This document shows, in pieces, positions 14,701-26,325 of a stretch of DNA of 64,000 bases. The notes beneath the pieces were generated by a model. The model was not told the DNA's origin and did not search any database. It saw only the letters and a list, made by a program, of their open reading frames with translations. Numbering within the stretch: position 1 is the first letter of the stretch; every line of letters starts with the position of its first letter. A program made the translations under genes and the position numbers. Where the stretch lies: contig NC_092572.1 of NCBI RefSeq assembly GCF_037975245.1, positions 16,746,269 through 16,810,268 of the forward strand, written 5' to 3'. This DNA comes from Apostichopus japonicus. Lineage: Eukaryota; Echinodermata; Holothuroidea; Aspidochirotida; Stichopodidae.

Positions 14701-17700
14701 GTGATGACGTCTTTTGCCGATCTTTTACAGCAAGTGCCTGCACGGGGAGCTGTAAGTATTAGTTAATCCACCTAATATCTCAGTCCATACAGTGGCGCGA
14801 TGGCTCGGCGCACTGTACGAGCTGATGATCGAGACTCTCTTTTGCATCCCTGGTTCGAACCCCGGGTGATGACGTCTTTTACAGCAAGTGCCTGCACGGG
14901 GAGCTGTAAGTATTAGTTAATCCACCTAATATCTCAGTCCATACAGTGGCGCGATGGCTCGGCGCACTGTACGAGCTGATGATCGAGACTCTCTTTTGCA
15001 TCCCTGGTTCGAACCCCGGGTGATGACGTCTTTTGCCGATCTTTTACAGCAAGTGCCTGCACGGGGAGCTGTAAGTATTAGTTAATCCACCTAATATCTC
15101 AGTCCATACAGTGGCGCGATGGCTCGGCGCACTGTACGAGCTGATGATCGAGACTCTCTTTTGCATCCCTGGTTCGAACCCCGGGTGATGACGTCTTTTA
15201 CAGCAAGTGCCTGCACGGGGAGCTGTAAGTATTAGTTAATCCACCTAATATCTCAGTCCATACAGTGGCGCGATGGCTCGGCGCACTGTACGAGCTGATG
15301 ATCGAGACTCTCTTTTGCATCCCTGGTTCGAACCCCGGGTGATGACGTCTTTTGCCGATCTTTTACAGCAAGTGCCTGCACGGGGAGCTGTAAGTATTAG
15401 TTAATCCACCTAATATCTCAGTCCATACAGTGGCGCGATGGCTCGGCGCACTGTACGAGCTGATGATCGAGACTCTCTTTTGCATCCCTGGTTCGAACCC
15501 CGGGTGATGACGTCTTTTACAGCAAGTGCCTGCACGGGGAGCTGTAAGTATTAGTTAATCCACCTAATATCTCAGTCCATACAGTGGCGCGATGGCTCGG
15601 CGCACTGTACGAGCTGATGATCGAGACTCTCTTTTGCATCCCTGGTTCGAACCCCGGGTGATGACGTCTTTTGCCGATCTTTTACAGCAAGTGCCTGCAC
15701 GGGGAGCTGTAAGTATTAGTTAATCCACCTAATATCTCAGTCCATACAGTGGCGCGATGGCTCGGCGCACTGTACGAGCTGATGATCGAGACTCTCTTTT
15801 GCATCCCTGGTTCGAACCCCGGGTGATGACGTCTTTTACAGCAAGTGCCTGCACGGGGAGCTGTAAGTATTAGTTAATCCACCTAATATCTCAGTCCATA
15901 CAGTGGCGCGATGGCTCGGCGCACTGTACGAGCTGATGATCGAGACTCTCTTTTGCATCCCTGGTTCGAACCCCGGGTGATGACGTCTTTTGCCGATCTT
16001 TTACAGCAAGTGCCTGCACGGGGAGCTGTAAGTATTAGTTAATCCACCTAATATCTCAGTCCATACAGTGGCGCGATGGCTCGGCGCACTGTACGAGCTG
16101 ATGATCGAGACTCTCTTTTGCATCCCTGGTTCGAACCCCGGGTGATGACGTCTTTTACAGCAAGTGCCTGCACGGGGAGCTGTAAGTATTAGTTAATCCA
16201 CCTAATATCTCAGTCCATACAGTGGCGCGATGGCTCGGCGCACTGTACGAGCTGATGATCGAGACTCTCTTTTGCATCCCTGGTTCGAACCCCGGGTGAT
16301 GACGTCTTTTGCCGATCTTTTACAGCAAGTGCCTGCACGGGGAGCTGTAAGTATTAGTTAATCCACCTAATATCTCAGTCCATACAGTGGCGCGATGGCT
16401 CGGCGCACTGTACGAGCTGATGATCGAGACTCTCTTTTGCATCCCTGGTTCGAACCCCGGGTGATGACGTCTTTTACAGCAAGTGCCTGCACGGGGAGCT
16501 GTAAGTATTAGTTAATCCACCTAATATCTCAGTCCATACAGTGGCGCGATGGCTCGGCGCACTGTACGAGCTGATGATCGAGACTCTCTTTTGCATCCCT
16601 GGTTCGAACCCCGGGTGATGACGTCTTTTGCCGATCTTTTACAGCAAGTGCCTGCACGGGGAGCTGTAAGTATTAGTTAATCCACCTAATATCTCAGTCC
16701 ATACAGTGGCGCGATGGCTCGGCGCACTGTACGAGCTGATGATCGAGACTCTCTTTTGCATCCCTGGTTCGAACCCCGGGTGATGACGTCTTTTACAGCA
16801 AGTGCCTGCACGGGGAGCTGTAAGTATTAGTTAATCCACCTAATATCTCAGTCCATACAGTGGCGCGATGGCTCGGCGCACTGTACGAGCTGATGATCGA
16901 GACTCTCTTTTGCATCCCTGGTTCGAACCCCGGGTGATGACGTCTTTTGCCGATCTTTTACAGCAAGTGCCTGCACGGGGAGCTGTAAGTATTAGTTAAT
17001 CCACCTAATATCTCAGTCCATACAGTGGCGCGATGGCTCGGCGCACTGTACGAGCTGATGATCGAGACTCTCTTTTGCATCCCTGGTTCGAACCCCGGGT
17101 GATGACGTCTTTTACAGCAAGTGCCTGCACGGGGAGCTGTAAGTATTAGTTAATCCACCTAATATCTCAGTCCATACAGTGGCGCGATGGCTCGGCGCAC
17201 TGTACGAGCTGATGATCGAGACTCTCTTTTGCATCCCTGGTTCGAACCCCGGGTGATGACGTCTTTTGCCGATCTTTTACAGCAAGTGCCTGCACGGGGA
17301 GCTGTAAGTATTAGTTAATCCACCTAATATCTCAGTCCATACAGTGGCGCGATGGCTCGGCGCACTGTACGAGCTGATGATCGAGACTCTCTTTTGCATC
17401 CCTGGTTCGAACCCCGGGTGATGACGTCTTTTGCCGATCTTTTACAGCAAGTGCCTGCACGGGGAGCTGTAAGTATTAGTTAATCCACCTAATATCTCAG
17501 TCCATACAGTGGCGCGATGGCTCGGCGCACTGTACGAGCTGATGATCGAGACTCTCTTTTGCATCCCTGGTTCGAACCCCGGGTGATGACGTCTTTTACA
17601 GCAAGTGCCTGCACGGGGAGCTGTAAGTATTAGTTAATCCACCTAATATCTCAGTCCATACAGTGGCGCGATGGCTCGGCGCACTGTACGAGCTGATGAT

Positions 17701-20700
17701 CGAGACTCTCTTTTGCATCCCTGGTTCGAACCCCGGGTGATGACGTCTTTTGCCGATCTTTTACAGCAAGTGCCTGCACGGGGAGCTGTAAGTATTAGTT
17801 AATCCACCTAATATCTCAGTCCATACAGTGGCGCGATGGCTCGGCGCACTGTACGAGCTGATGATCGAGACTCTCTTTTGCATCCCTGGTTCGAACCCCG
17901 GGTGATGACGTCTTTTACAGCAAGTGCCTGCACGGGGAGCTGTAAGTATTAGTTAATCCACCTAATATCTCAGTCCATACAGTGGCGCGATGGCTCGGCG
18001 CACTGTACGAGCTGATGATCGAGACTCTCTTTTGCATCCCTGGTTCGAACCCCGGGTGATGACGTCTTTTGCCGATCTTTTACAGCAAGTGCCTGCACGG
18101 GGAGCTGTAAGTATTAGTTAATCCACCTAATATCTCAGTCCATACAGTGGCGCGATGGCTCGGCGCACTGTACGAGCTGATGATCGAGACTCTCTTTTGC
18201 ATCCCTGGTTCGAACCCCGGGTGATGACGTCTTTTACAGCAAGTGCCTGCACGGGGAGCTGTAAGTATTAGTTAATCCACCTAATATCTCAGTCCATACA
18301 GTGGCGCGATGGCTCGGCGCACTGTACGAGCTGATGATCGAGACTCTCTTTTGCATCCCTGGTTCGAACCCCGGGTGATGACGTCTTTTGCCGATCTTTT
18401 ACAGCAAGTGCCTGCACGGGGAGCTGTAAGTATTAGTTAATCCACCTAATATCTCAGTCCATACAGTGGCGCGATGGCTCGGCGCACTGTACGAGCTGAT
18501 GATCGAGACTCTCTTTTGCATCCCTGGTTCGAACCCCGGGTGATGACGTCTTTTACAGCAAGTGCCTGCACGGGGAGCTGTAAGTATTAGTTAATCCACC
18601 TAATATCTCAGTCCATACAGTGGCGCGATGGCTCGGCGCACTGTACGAGCTGATGATCGAGACTCTCTTTTGCATCCCTGGTTCGAACCCCGGGTGATGA
18701 CGTCTTTTGCCGATCTTTTACAGCAAGTGCCTGCACGGGGAGCTGTAAGTATTAGTTAATCCACCTAATATCTCAGTCCATACAGTGGCGCGATGGCTCG
18801 GCGCACTGTACGAGCTGATGATCGAGACTCTCTTTTGCATCCCTGGTTCGAACCCCGGGTGATGACGTCTTTTACAGCAAGTGCCTGCACGGGGAGCTGT
18901 AAGTATTAGTTAATCCACCTAATATCTCAGTCCATACAGTGGCGCGATGGCTCGGCGCACTGTACGAGCTGATGATCGAGACTCTCTTTTGCATCCCTGG
19001 TTCGAACCCCGGGTGATGACGTCTTTTGCCGATCTTTTACAGCAAGTGCCTGCACGGGGAGCTGTAAGTATTAGTTAATCCACCTAATATCTCAGTCCAT
19101 ACAGTGGCGCGATGGCTCGGCGCACTGTACGAGCTGATGATCGAGACTCTCTTTTGCATCCCTGGTTCGAACCCCGGGTGATGACGTCTTTTACAGCAAG
19201 TGCCTGCACGGGGAGCTGTAAGTATTAGTTAATCCACCTAATATCTCAGTCCATACAGTGGCGCGATGGCTCGGCGCACTGTACGAGCTGATGATCGAGA
19301 CTCTCTTTTGCATCCCTGGTTCGAACCCCGGGTGATGACGTCTTTTGCCGATCTTTTACAGCAAGTGCCTGCACGGGGAGCTGTAAGTATTAGTTAATCC
19401 ACCTAATATCTCAGTCCATACAGTGGCGCGATGGCTCGGCGCACTGTACGAGCTGATGATCGAGACTCTCTTTTGCATCCCTGGTTCGAACCCCGGGTGA
19501 TGACGTCTTTTACAGCAAGTGCCTGCACGGGGAGCTGTAAGTATTAGTTAATCCACCTAATATCTCAGTCCATACAGTGGCGCGATGGCTCGGCGCACTG
19601 TACGAGCTGATGATCGAGACTCTCTTTTGCATCCCTGGTTCGAACCCCGGGTGATGACGTCTTTTGCCGATCTTTTACAGCAAGTGCCTGCACGGGGAGC
19701 TGTAAGTATTAGTTAATCCACCTAATATCTCAGTCCATACAGTGGCGCGATGGCTCGGCGCACTGTACGAGCTGATGATCGAGACTCTCTTTTGCATCCC
19801 TGGTTCGAACCCCGGGTGATGACGTCTTTTACAGCAAGTGCCTGCACGGGGAGCTGTAAGTATTAGTTAATCCACCTAATATCTCAGTCCATACAGTGGC
19901 GCGATGGCTCGGCGCACTGTACGAGCTGATGATCGAGACTCTCTTTTGCATCCCTGGTTCGAACCCCGGGTGATGACGTCTTTTGCCGATCTTTTACAGC
20001 AAGTGCCTGCACGGGGAGCTGTAAGTATTAGTTAATCCACCTAATATCTCAGTCCATACAGTGGCGCGATGGCTCGGCGCACTGTACGAGCTGATGATCG
20101 AGACTCTCTTTTGCATCCCTGGTTCGAACCCCGGGTGATGACGTCTTTTACAGCAAGTGCCTGCACGGGGAGCTGTAAGTATTAGTTAATCCACCTAATA
20201 TCTCAGTCCATACAGTGGCGCGATGGCTCGGCGCACTGTACGAGCTGATGATCGAGACTCTCTTTTGCATCCCTGGTTCGAACCCCGGGTGATGACGTCT
20301 TTTGCCGATCTTTTACAGCAAGTGCCTGCACGGGGAGCTGTAAGTATTAGTTAATCCACCTAATATCTCAGTCCATACAGTGGCGCGATGGCTCGGCGCA
20401 CTGTACGAGCTGATGATCGAGACTCTCTTTTGCATCCCTGGTTCGAACCCCGGGTGATGACGTCTTTTACAGCAAGTGCCTGCACGGGGAGCTGTAAGTA
20501 TTAGTTAATCCACCTAATATCTCAGTCCATACAGTGGCGCGATGGCTCGGCGCACTGTACGAGCTGATGATCGAGACTCTCTTTTGCATCCCTGGTTCGA
20601 ACCCCGGGTGATGACGTCTTTTGCCGATCTTTTACAGCAAGTGCCTGCACGGGGAGCTGTAAGTATTAGTTAATCCACCTAATATCTCAGTCCATACAGT

Positions 20701-22492
20701 GGCGCGATGGCTCGGCGCACTGTACGAGCTGATGATCGAGACTCTCTTTTGCATCCCTGGTTCGAACCCCGGGTGATGACGTCTTTTACAGCAAGTGCCT
20801 GCACGGGGAGCTGTAAGTATTAGTTAATCCACCTAATATCTCAGTCCATACAGTGGCGCGATGGCTCGGCGCACTGTACGAGCTGATGATCGAGACTCTC
20901 TTTTGCATCCCTGGTTCGAACCCCGGGTGATGACGTCTTTTGCCGATCTTTTACAGCAAGTGCCTGCACGGGGAGCTGTAAGTATTAGTTAATCCACCTA
21001 ATATCTCAGTCCATACAGTGGCGCGATGGCTCGGCGCACTGTACGAGCTGATGATCGAGACTCTCTTTTGCATCCCTGGTTCGAACCCCGGGTGATGACG
21101 TCTTTTACAGCAAGTGCCTGCACGGGGAGCTGTAAGTATTAGTTAATCCACCTAATATCTCAGTCCATACAGTGGCGCGATGGCTCGGCGCACTGTACGA
21201 GCTGATGATCGAGACTCTCTTTTGCATCCCTGGTTCGAACCCCGGGTGATGACGTCTTTTGCCGATCTTTTACAGCAAGTGCCTGCACGGGGAGCTGTAA
21301 GTATTAGTTAATCCACCTAATATCTCAGTCCATACAGTGGCGCGATGGCTCGGCGCACTGTACGAGCTGATGATCGAGACTCTCTTTTGCATCCCTGGTT
21401 CGAACCCCGGGTGATGACGTCTTTTACAGCAAGTGCCTGCACGGGGAGCTGTAAGTATTAGTTAATCCACCTAATATCTCAGTCCATACAGTGGCGCGAT
21501 GGCTCGGCGCACTGTACGAGCTGATGATCGAGACTCTCTTTTGCATCCCTGGTTCGAACCCCGGGTGATGACGTCTTTTGCCGATCTTTTACAGCAAGTG
21601 CCTGCACGGGGAGCTGTAAGTATTAGTTAATCCACCTAATATCTCAGTCCATACAGTGGCGCGATGGCTCGGCGCACTGTACGAGCTGATGATCGAGACT
21701 CTCTTTTGCATCCCTGGTTCGAACCCCGGGTGATGACGTCTTTTACAGCAAGTGCCTGCACGGGGAGCTGTAAGTATTAGTTAATCCACCTAATATCTCA
21801 GTCCATACAGTGGCGCGATGGCTCGGCGCACTGTACGAGCTGATGATCGAGACTCTCTTTTGCATCCCTGGTTCGAACCCCGGGTGATGACGTCTTTTGC
21901 CGATCTTTTACAGCAAGTGCCTGCACGGGGAGCTGTAAGTATTAGTTAATCCACCTAATATCTCAGTCCATACAGTGGCGCGATGGCTCGGCGCACTGTA
22001 CGAGCTGATGATCGAGACTCTCTTTTGCATCCCTGGTTCGAACCCCGGGTGATGACGTCTTTTACAGCAAGTGCCTGCACGGGGAGCTGTAAGTATTAGT
22101 TAATCCACCTAATATCTCAGTCCATACAGTGGCGCGATGGCTCGGCGCACTGTACGAGCTGATGATCGAGACTCTCTTTTGCATCCCTGGTTCGAACCCC
22201 GGGTGATGACGTCTTTTGCCGATCTTTTACAGCAAGTGCCTGCACGGGGAGCTGTAAGTATTAGTTAATCCACCTAATATCTCAGTCCATACAGTGGCGC
22301 GATGGCTCGGCGCACTGTACGAGCTGATGATCGAGACTCTCTTTTGCATCCCTGGTTCGAACCCCGGGTGATGACGTCTTTTACAGCAAGTGCCTGCACG
22401 GGGAGCTGTAAGTATTAGTTAATCCACCTAATATCTCAGTCCATACAGTGGCGCGATGACGTGTTTTGCCGATCTTTTACAGCAAGTGCCTC

Positions 22493-22897
22493 CACTAGAT
22501 TGAAGTTTTCACTAGCTAAACGCTACCCATCACTGCATAGCCGACAAGTTGGCCTTTTATGGCACTATCAATTTTCCGTATCATGACCATGTAGATTTTT
22601 GGCTTTCCGAGCCGGAACTTTTCGTCACTTGTAAACAAACCTCTTCACTGATTGGTAAACAAATTTCCTACGCTGCTCCGGGGAGGCCTAAAGGGGTTTA
22701 AAATTGCCTCAATCGACCAAATTTTCTCACCACATGTACTTCTATTCATGTTCTTCAACATGCAAGCCACAAAAAACTAGACTATGATTGACAACAGGTC
22801 AAAAAAATGTTCTCCTGCTGCTTTTTTAGCACTTTTCCTGAAGGAGAACAATCGAGCGGATGGATATAGACTCTAATAGGAGTATGCCACCTGAAGG
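22493..22897 (-). mobile_element. MITE copy 1, truncated by fusion to the satellite
   Basis: The reverse complement matches the MITE copies at 28530 and 41404 over most of its length: the GTTTTCACTAGCTAAACGC segment, the AATTTTCCGTATCATGACCATG segment split by small differences, the TTGTTTACAAG region and the terminal inverted repeat GGTGGCATACTCC read on the minus strand. The intact terminal repeat is at the right end (about 22875-22897). The other end is missing: about 60-70 bases of the element are replaced by satellite, with the junction near 22492-22496. No coding capacity is visible. Confidence 0.8.
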
Positions 22898-23838
22898 TTA
22901 AGTGAAGCTTCAGAGTACAGTATAGGCTATCTGTGACCCTGTAACTGGTAAATATTTATTTTTATGATTCATATTGTGTTATTACCAATAGGGGTTCGTT
23001 GGAAGTTTTTTGAGCTTCAATGGTGTCCAATTTCATAGCATATAAAAGCATAAATTTGTAAACACGATATAGGGTATTGGATGTAAAAGTACTTGAGCAG
23101 TGAGAAAGAATACAAATACATGTTGTTCGCGGAACTGGTCCACGCAAAAATAATTAGCCTCAATGCTTTTGTCACCCCAACTGTTAAGTTGTGAAAGGGA
23201 TGTTTTGCAAAACCCAGCCTTATATTATACAGTTTTATTAGTTTAGTTTAGTTAAGTAGATAAAAAAATGGATCAGGAGGGACACTTAAGTCCCCATCAA
23301 GGACCCTATAGAGAGAGGGAAAAAAAAACTGAAGGCACAAACACTCAGACCCGATTACATTAGTTTAGTCCAGGCTTACTCAACATTTTAACATTAGGTC
23401 ATACTGGTATACTCATAGCGTCATACAGGCTATCCGTACCACATACAGAATGGTCAGAGATGTGTCTTTAATTGTGGCCATCAAATTTGAGCATGAATTT
23501 GAGGGGGAAAGAAGTATCTCTTCGATTATTCAGTAGGTTACAAGATTTTTCTAAAATCAATTCATTCATGGAAGTGCACAGATCAATAAACATCACAGGG
23601 TGGACGGTAACGAGTATATGGTTGAGTCAAAATTATTTGACCCAGTACCATAGCCTATTAGTACTATTTGTATACAGTACATTGTTTCAAATTATATATT
23701 AATATTGATCAACTTTTACCCATTTTTCTTTTTTTCTTTCAGTACATGAATATTTAGTATTTACATGAGAATCTGAATTCCTACCCTGCTGTAAAAAGGT
23801 GTTTGAGGAAAAACAAAATTTGTTCAAATAGCTTTCAG
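22898..23838. other. AT-rich non-coding stretch
   Basis: No gene, RNA or recognisable element was found here. A short inverted repeat (GGGACACTTAAGTCCCC) sits near 23279. The small open frames at 22962-23147 and 23472-23702 have no recognisable domain and no good splice context. Confidence 0.5.
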
Positions 23839-23884
23839 AAGATGTATATGAATCAATTGAGAACAAAGTAAGACATGTTGCAGT

Positions 23885-24054
23885 CACTATTATCAGCAGC
23901 CAGAAAGGTTAAAAGTGAGTCTCAATGGCAGGATCTTTTCCAGAAGAATGCTGACCAGATTCCTCGAGTGAATGAACAGCATGATGATGCTGAAGAATCC
24001 ACTACATGTTACCAGCTAACTCTCAATAATATTGAAGCAATACATAAACCTGTG
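23885..24054 (+). CDS. Possible internal exon of an unidentified gene
   Basis: An open frame of about 57 codons rich in charged residues and Q/N (it includes SESQWQDLFQKNADQIP and NNIEAIHKPV) ends at a strong splice donor, GTG|GTAAGT. The upstream border is less certain: an AG follows ATGTTGC at 23884, but the polypyrimidine tract is poor. A competing acceptor (GCTTTCAG at about 23838) opens another frame that stops at about 23907. I do not recognise the protein. It could be a host exon, a relic of a transposase gene, or chance; the strong donor and codon-like composition are the only support. Confidence 0.3.
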
Positions 24055-24837
24055 GTAAGTATTACAGTGTACAATTATTTCTTTCTTTTGCCCTCTTTCC
24101 TTTATGTTTGTTAAAAATTCTGTAACCGTCTAGACAGTTCTTTTCTGCCACACTGTCCCTAATGAGTAGCAACTTTATAATCTGACATCACATTTGATTA
24201 TAACATATTAAAAGCCAACAATGTTATTTCAGGACTAGAGTGCAGTACATGCAGGCTTCACAATCTGGGATATTTACTGGCTAAATATAATATTGATTTT
24301 GCTGTGTGCCAGAAGAGAAATGATGCCCTGTCATTTTTCTTCAAAAAATTCAAATTATCCTTTCCCTCTTGCAACAATTCAAGACAAAAGGAAGTTGAAT
24401 TTTGTTTTTAGCCTGTAAATTTATCATGCACTGACAAGTTTTAGCAAGCAGCTAAAATTGTGAAATTCTTTGCCTGATGTGCATGTATGTAGACCATGGC
24501 CCAATCACTTAGAATATGCTTGTGATAGCGTATCAGGTGGAAACATGCACTTCCATGGATGCCTGTTGTATATATTTTACAGAACTAGCTATCACTTTCA
24601 TCAATAAAATATTTAGTTTTCAAAGCTTTCAAGCTTTCATACTAAAATATGTAATGCCTTAGATCTGCGTCACAAGGCTGGAATTTTGACGGGCAAAGAA
24701 ATGGAGAAAGCAAATCACAAACAAGAGAATGTCAGTAATGTCATGTATATACTGTAAAAGATGTTTCCCAAAAGTCTTTCAAACTGCTGGAACAAAAGCA
24801 AAAACCATGAAACACACAATAATCACCCCTACTAGAC
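24055..24837. other. Non-coding or unassigned sequence
   Basis: Mostly AT-rich. After an acceptor-like TTATTTCAG at about 24233 an open frame runs for some 58 codons to a TAG at about 24412, but its phase does not fit the preceding candidate exon and I recognise no domain. I see nothing else to call. Confidence 0.4.
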
Positions 24838-25571
24838 CATCGGAAGATCAACAAATTTACCTAAAAGTACCATTTGTGAATGCGAACATAGAACGGTAGA
24901 CCCTGGCAACAATCAGCAGATTGGGCATTACAAATCTGAGAACACACTTCATGACTAGGTAATCCATCAGCGAGTCTGTTTTCCGCGCCACGTGACAAAC
25001 AGGGTTGCCGACCCAACTGCAACCCCTTCAAAATCGCTGTAAAGAATAATATCTGTTTAGCCAAAAACTGTGTCTACAAGATTAAATGCAATCTTTGCTG
25101 GTCTACATACATCGGCGAAACGGGATGCACCATTGGAACGAGAATGAAAGAACATCTACGTATGACTAAACAGACCATATACACTCATTTACAAACTCAC
25201 AATATAAATCAAAAATCTGGAGAAAATATCAATTGCAAATCCTACATCACAACTTACCGAATACCAGTGAAAGAAAAATAATCGAAGCCCTTACCATTAA
25301 AGCCAGTAATAACTTAATGAATGGCTGTGCTGGACGTCAATTGGATATTTAAGCTTTTCACATCTTGCTGGTCCGTCTGTGCGCTCCGAATACAGTTTGT
25401 TCGCTGGTGCGTTTCAGCTCAGGGGGATTGGTTTTAAAGTTTTTACTTATATACACAGAGTCGGTAGTTTGCACCTCATTCTTTGATAATGCCTTAACCG
25501 GCGAAATATTGGAACATACAGCTTTGTATACTTTCTTACTGTGCTTGTTGAAGTCTCATTTTCTACAATTC
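24838..25571 (+). pseudogene. Penelope-like element, 3' end: degenerate linker and GIY-YIG endonuclease
   Basis: The plus strand encodes, with stops and frameshifts, the C-terminal part of a PLE protein: a YLKVPFVNANIER segment, a Cys-rich zinc-binding stretch (GCRPNC, then CVYKIKCNLC) and a GIY-YIG core (TYIGETGC...GTRMKEH) at about 25060-25160. The frame shifts near 25236 and ends in a TAA at 25350 after GRQLDI. The 3' flank contains GGCGAAATATTGG at about 25499. The same 3' end, without the upstream part, recurs at 47495-47935. The endonuclease would nick DNA to prime reverse transcription; this copy is dead. Its end abuts a Gypsy element in the opposite orientation. Confidence 0.8.
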
Positions 25572-26129
25572 AATATACATATCTTCTAAGGTAGGCATCG
25601 GATAGTGGCTGCGCATGAGACTCTTGTTTAGGTCTCTGGGGTCGATACATATTCTCATTTTCCCCGGCTTTACCACAGTCACTAGACTGGAGACCTAGGG
25701 GGTTGGCTCTGAAACTGGCTTTATGATGTTTTGTTTCACAAGCCTATCTAATTCTGCTTTGAGGTTGTCTCGGATTGCCACAGGGAACCTACGGGGTGGA
25801 TGAACTACAGGTACTGCATTGGGATCTAGCTGTAGTTTATATTCCCCTTCTAGTTGACCTATGCCCTCAAAAACATCATTGTACTCCTAGTACAGGTTTT
25901 CAACATTAGTAATTTGCCCCTCCTTCACAACTTTGACGTTTTTACCATCATTTGCATTCGTGATCGCATTGACGCCTAGTGGTTTGGCAATGTTTTCATG
26001 TCTAACTTCTATGAGACCCATCTGCTGGATCGCTTTGCTGCCCAGCAGAGGGATTGCAATATCATTGTCAACAATCACAAACTCCGGTATTTCTTTCCAT
26101 TTTTGGGGTTCACCAATTTTAGTTTGCAT
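25572..26129 (-). pseudogene. Gypsy pol fragment: protease-RT linker and N-terminal RT
   Basis: The minus frame from 26129 encodes a linker containing IPLLGSKAIQQMGLIEV, typical of the region between protease and RT in Ty3/Gypsy. It stops at 25887; the same coding sense continues as GEYKLQLDPNAVPVVHPP, then KAELDRLV, an SSLVTVVKPGKMRICIDPRD stretch that is the conserved RT N-terminal block, and finally HYPMPTLED. A stop interrupts the frame where the family usually has a Trp (after SEPTP). The catalytic palm motifs lie beyond the truncation, so no polymerase activity can remain. Confidence 0.82.
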
Positions 26130-26325
26130 TTACCATTTGGCTTTGACGTACTCTCATTGTACATGATAATACCTGGCTAGTTTGCTTAATGTTATGCTTA
26201 CCTAGTTTCTTCATAACTGAACTTAGTAAGATGTTGCAGGTTGCCCCGCTATCAATTTGAAAAGTGACTCTTACTTCATCTATACTCATGTCAGCGTAAA
26301 TGTGACTTTGTTGCTTATAGTTAAT
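26130..26325 (-). pseudogene. Gypsy aspartic protease fragment
   Basis: The minus-strand translation contains VTFQIDSGATCNILL at about 26228-26272. The D-S-G triad is the active site of a retropepsin-type aspartic protease, which matures Gag and Pol in the particle. Upstream is a spacer joining it to the gag C-terminus. The region carries stops in its surroundings and is part of the dead Gypsy copy. Confidence 0.75.

Larger units (their letters stand above)
1..22491 (+). repeat. 22.5-kb satellite array of tRNA/SINE-like monomers (154/165 bp, 319-bp dimer)
   Basis: The first third of the window is one head-to-tail tandem repeat. Two monomer lengths occur: a short form (S, 154 bp, e.g. 1-154) and a long form (L, 165 bp, e.g. 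155-319). They differ only by an extra 11 bases (GCCGATCTTTT) after the GACGTCTTTT motif. S and L mostly alternate, giving a 319-bp higher-order unit. Runs of consecutive L units occur near 500-1000 and 1140-1620, and LL pairs at about 4973/5138, 7688/7853, 14551/14716 and 17268/17433. Units are almost identical; the differences I saw are single-base deletions near 3822, 5146, 5319 and 9579. Each unit contains a Pol III B-box-like GGTTCGAACCC and an A-box-like segment 60 bases upstream. There is no credible protein; short ORFs across the array are by-products of the repeat. The left edge lies outside the window. The last unit is internally deleted (jump at 22458/22459). Confidence 0.97.

Noticed and set aside
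1-22491. Functional tRNA gene cluster
   Set aside because: The B box and D-arm-like part are present, but no acceptor stem pairs and no anticodon arm fits; TTTT lies between the boxes.
1-22491. CRISPR array
   Set aside because: The units are contiguous near-identical repeats without unique spacers, in eukaryotic DNA.
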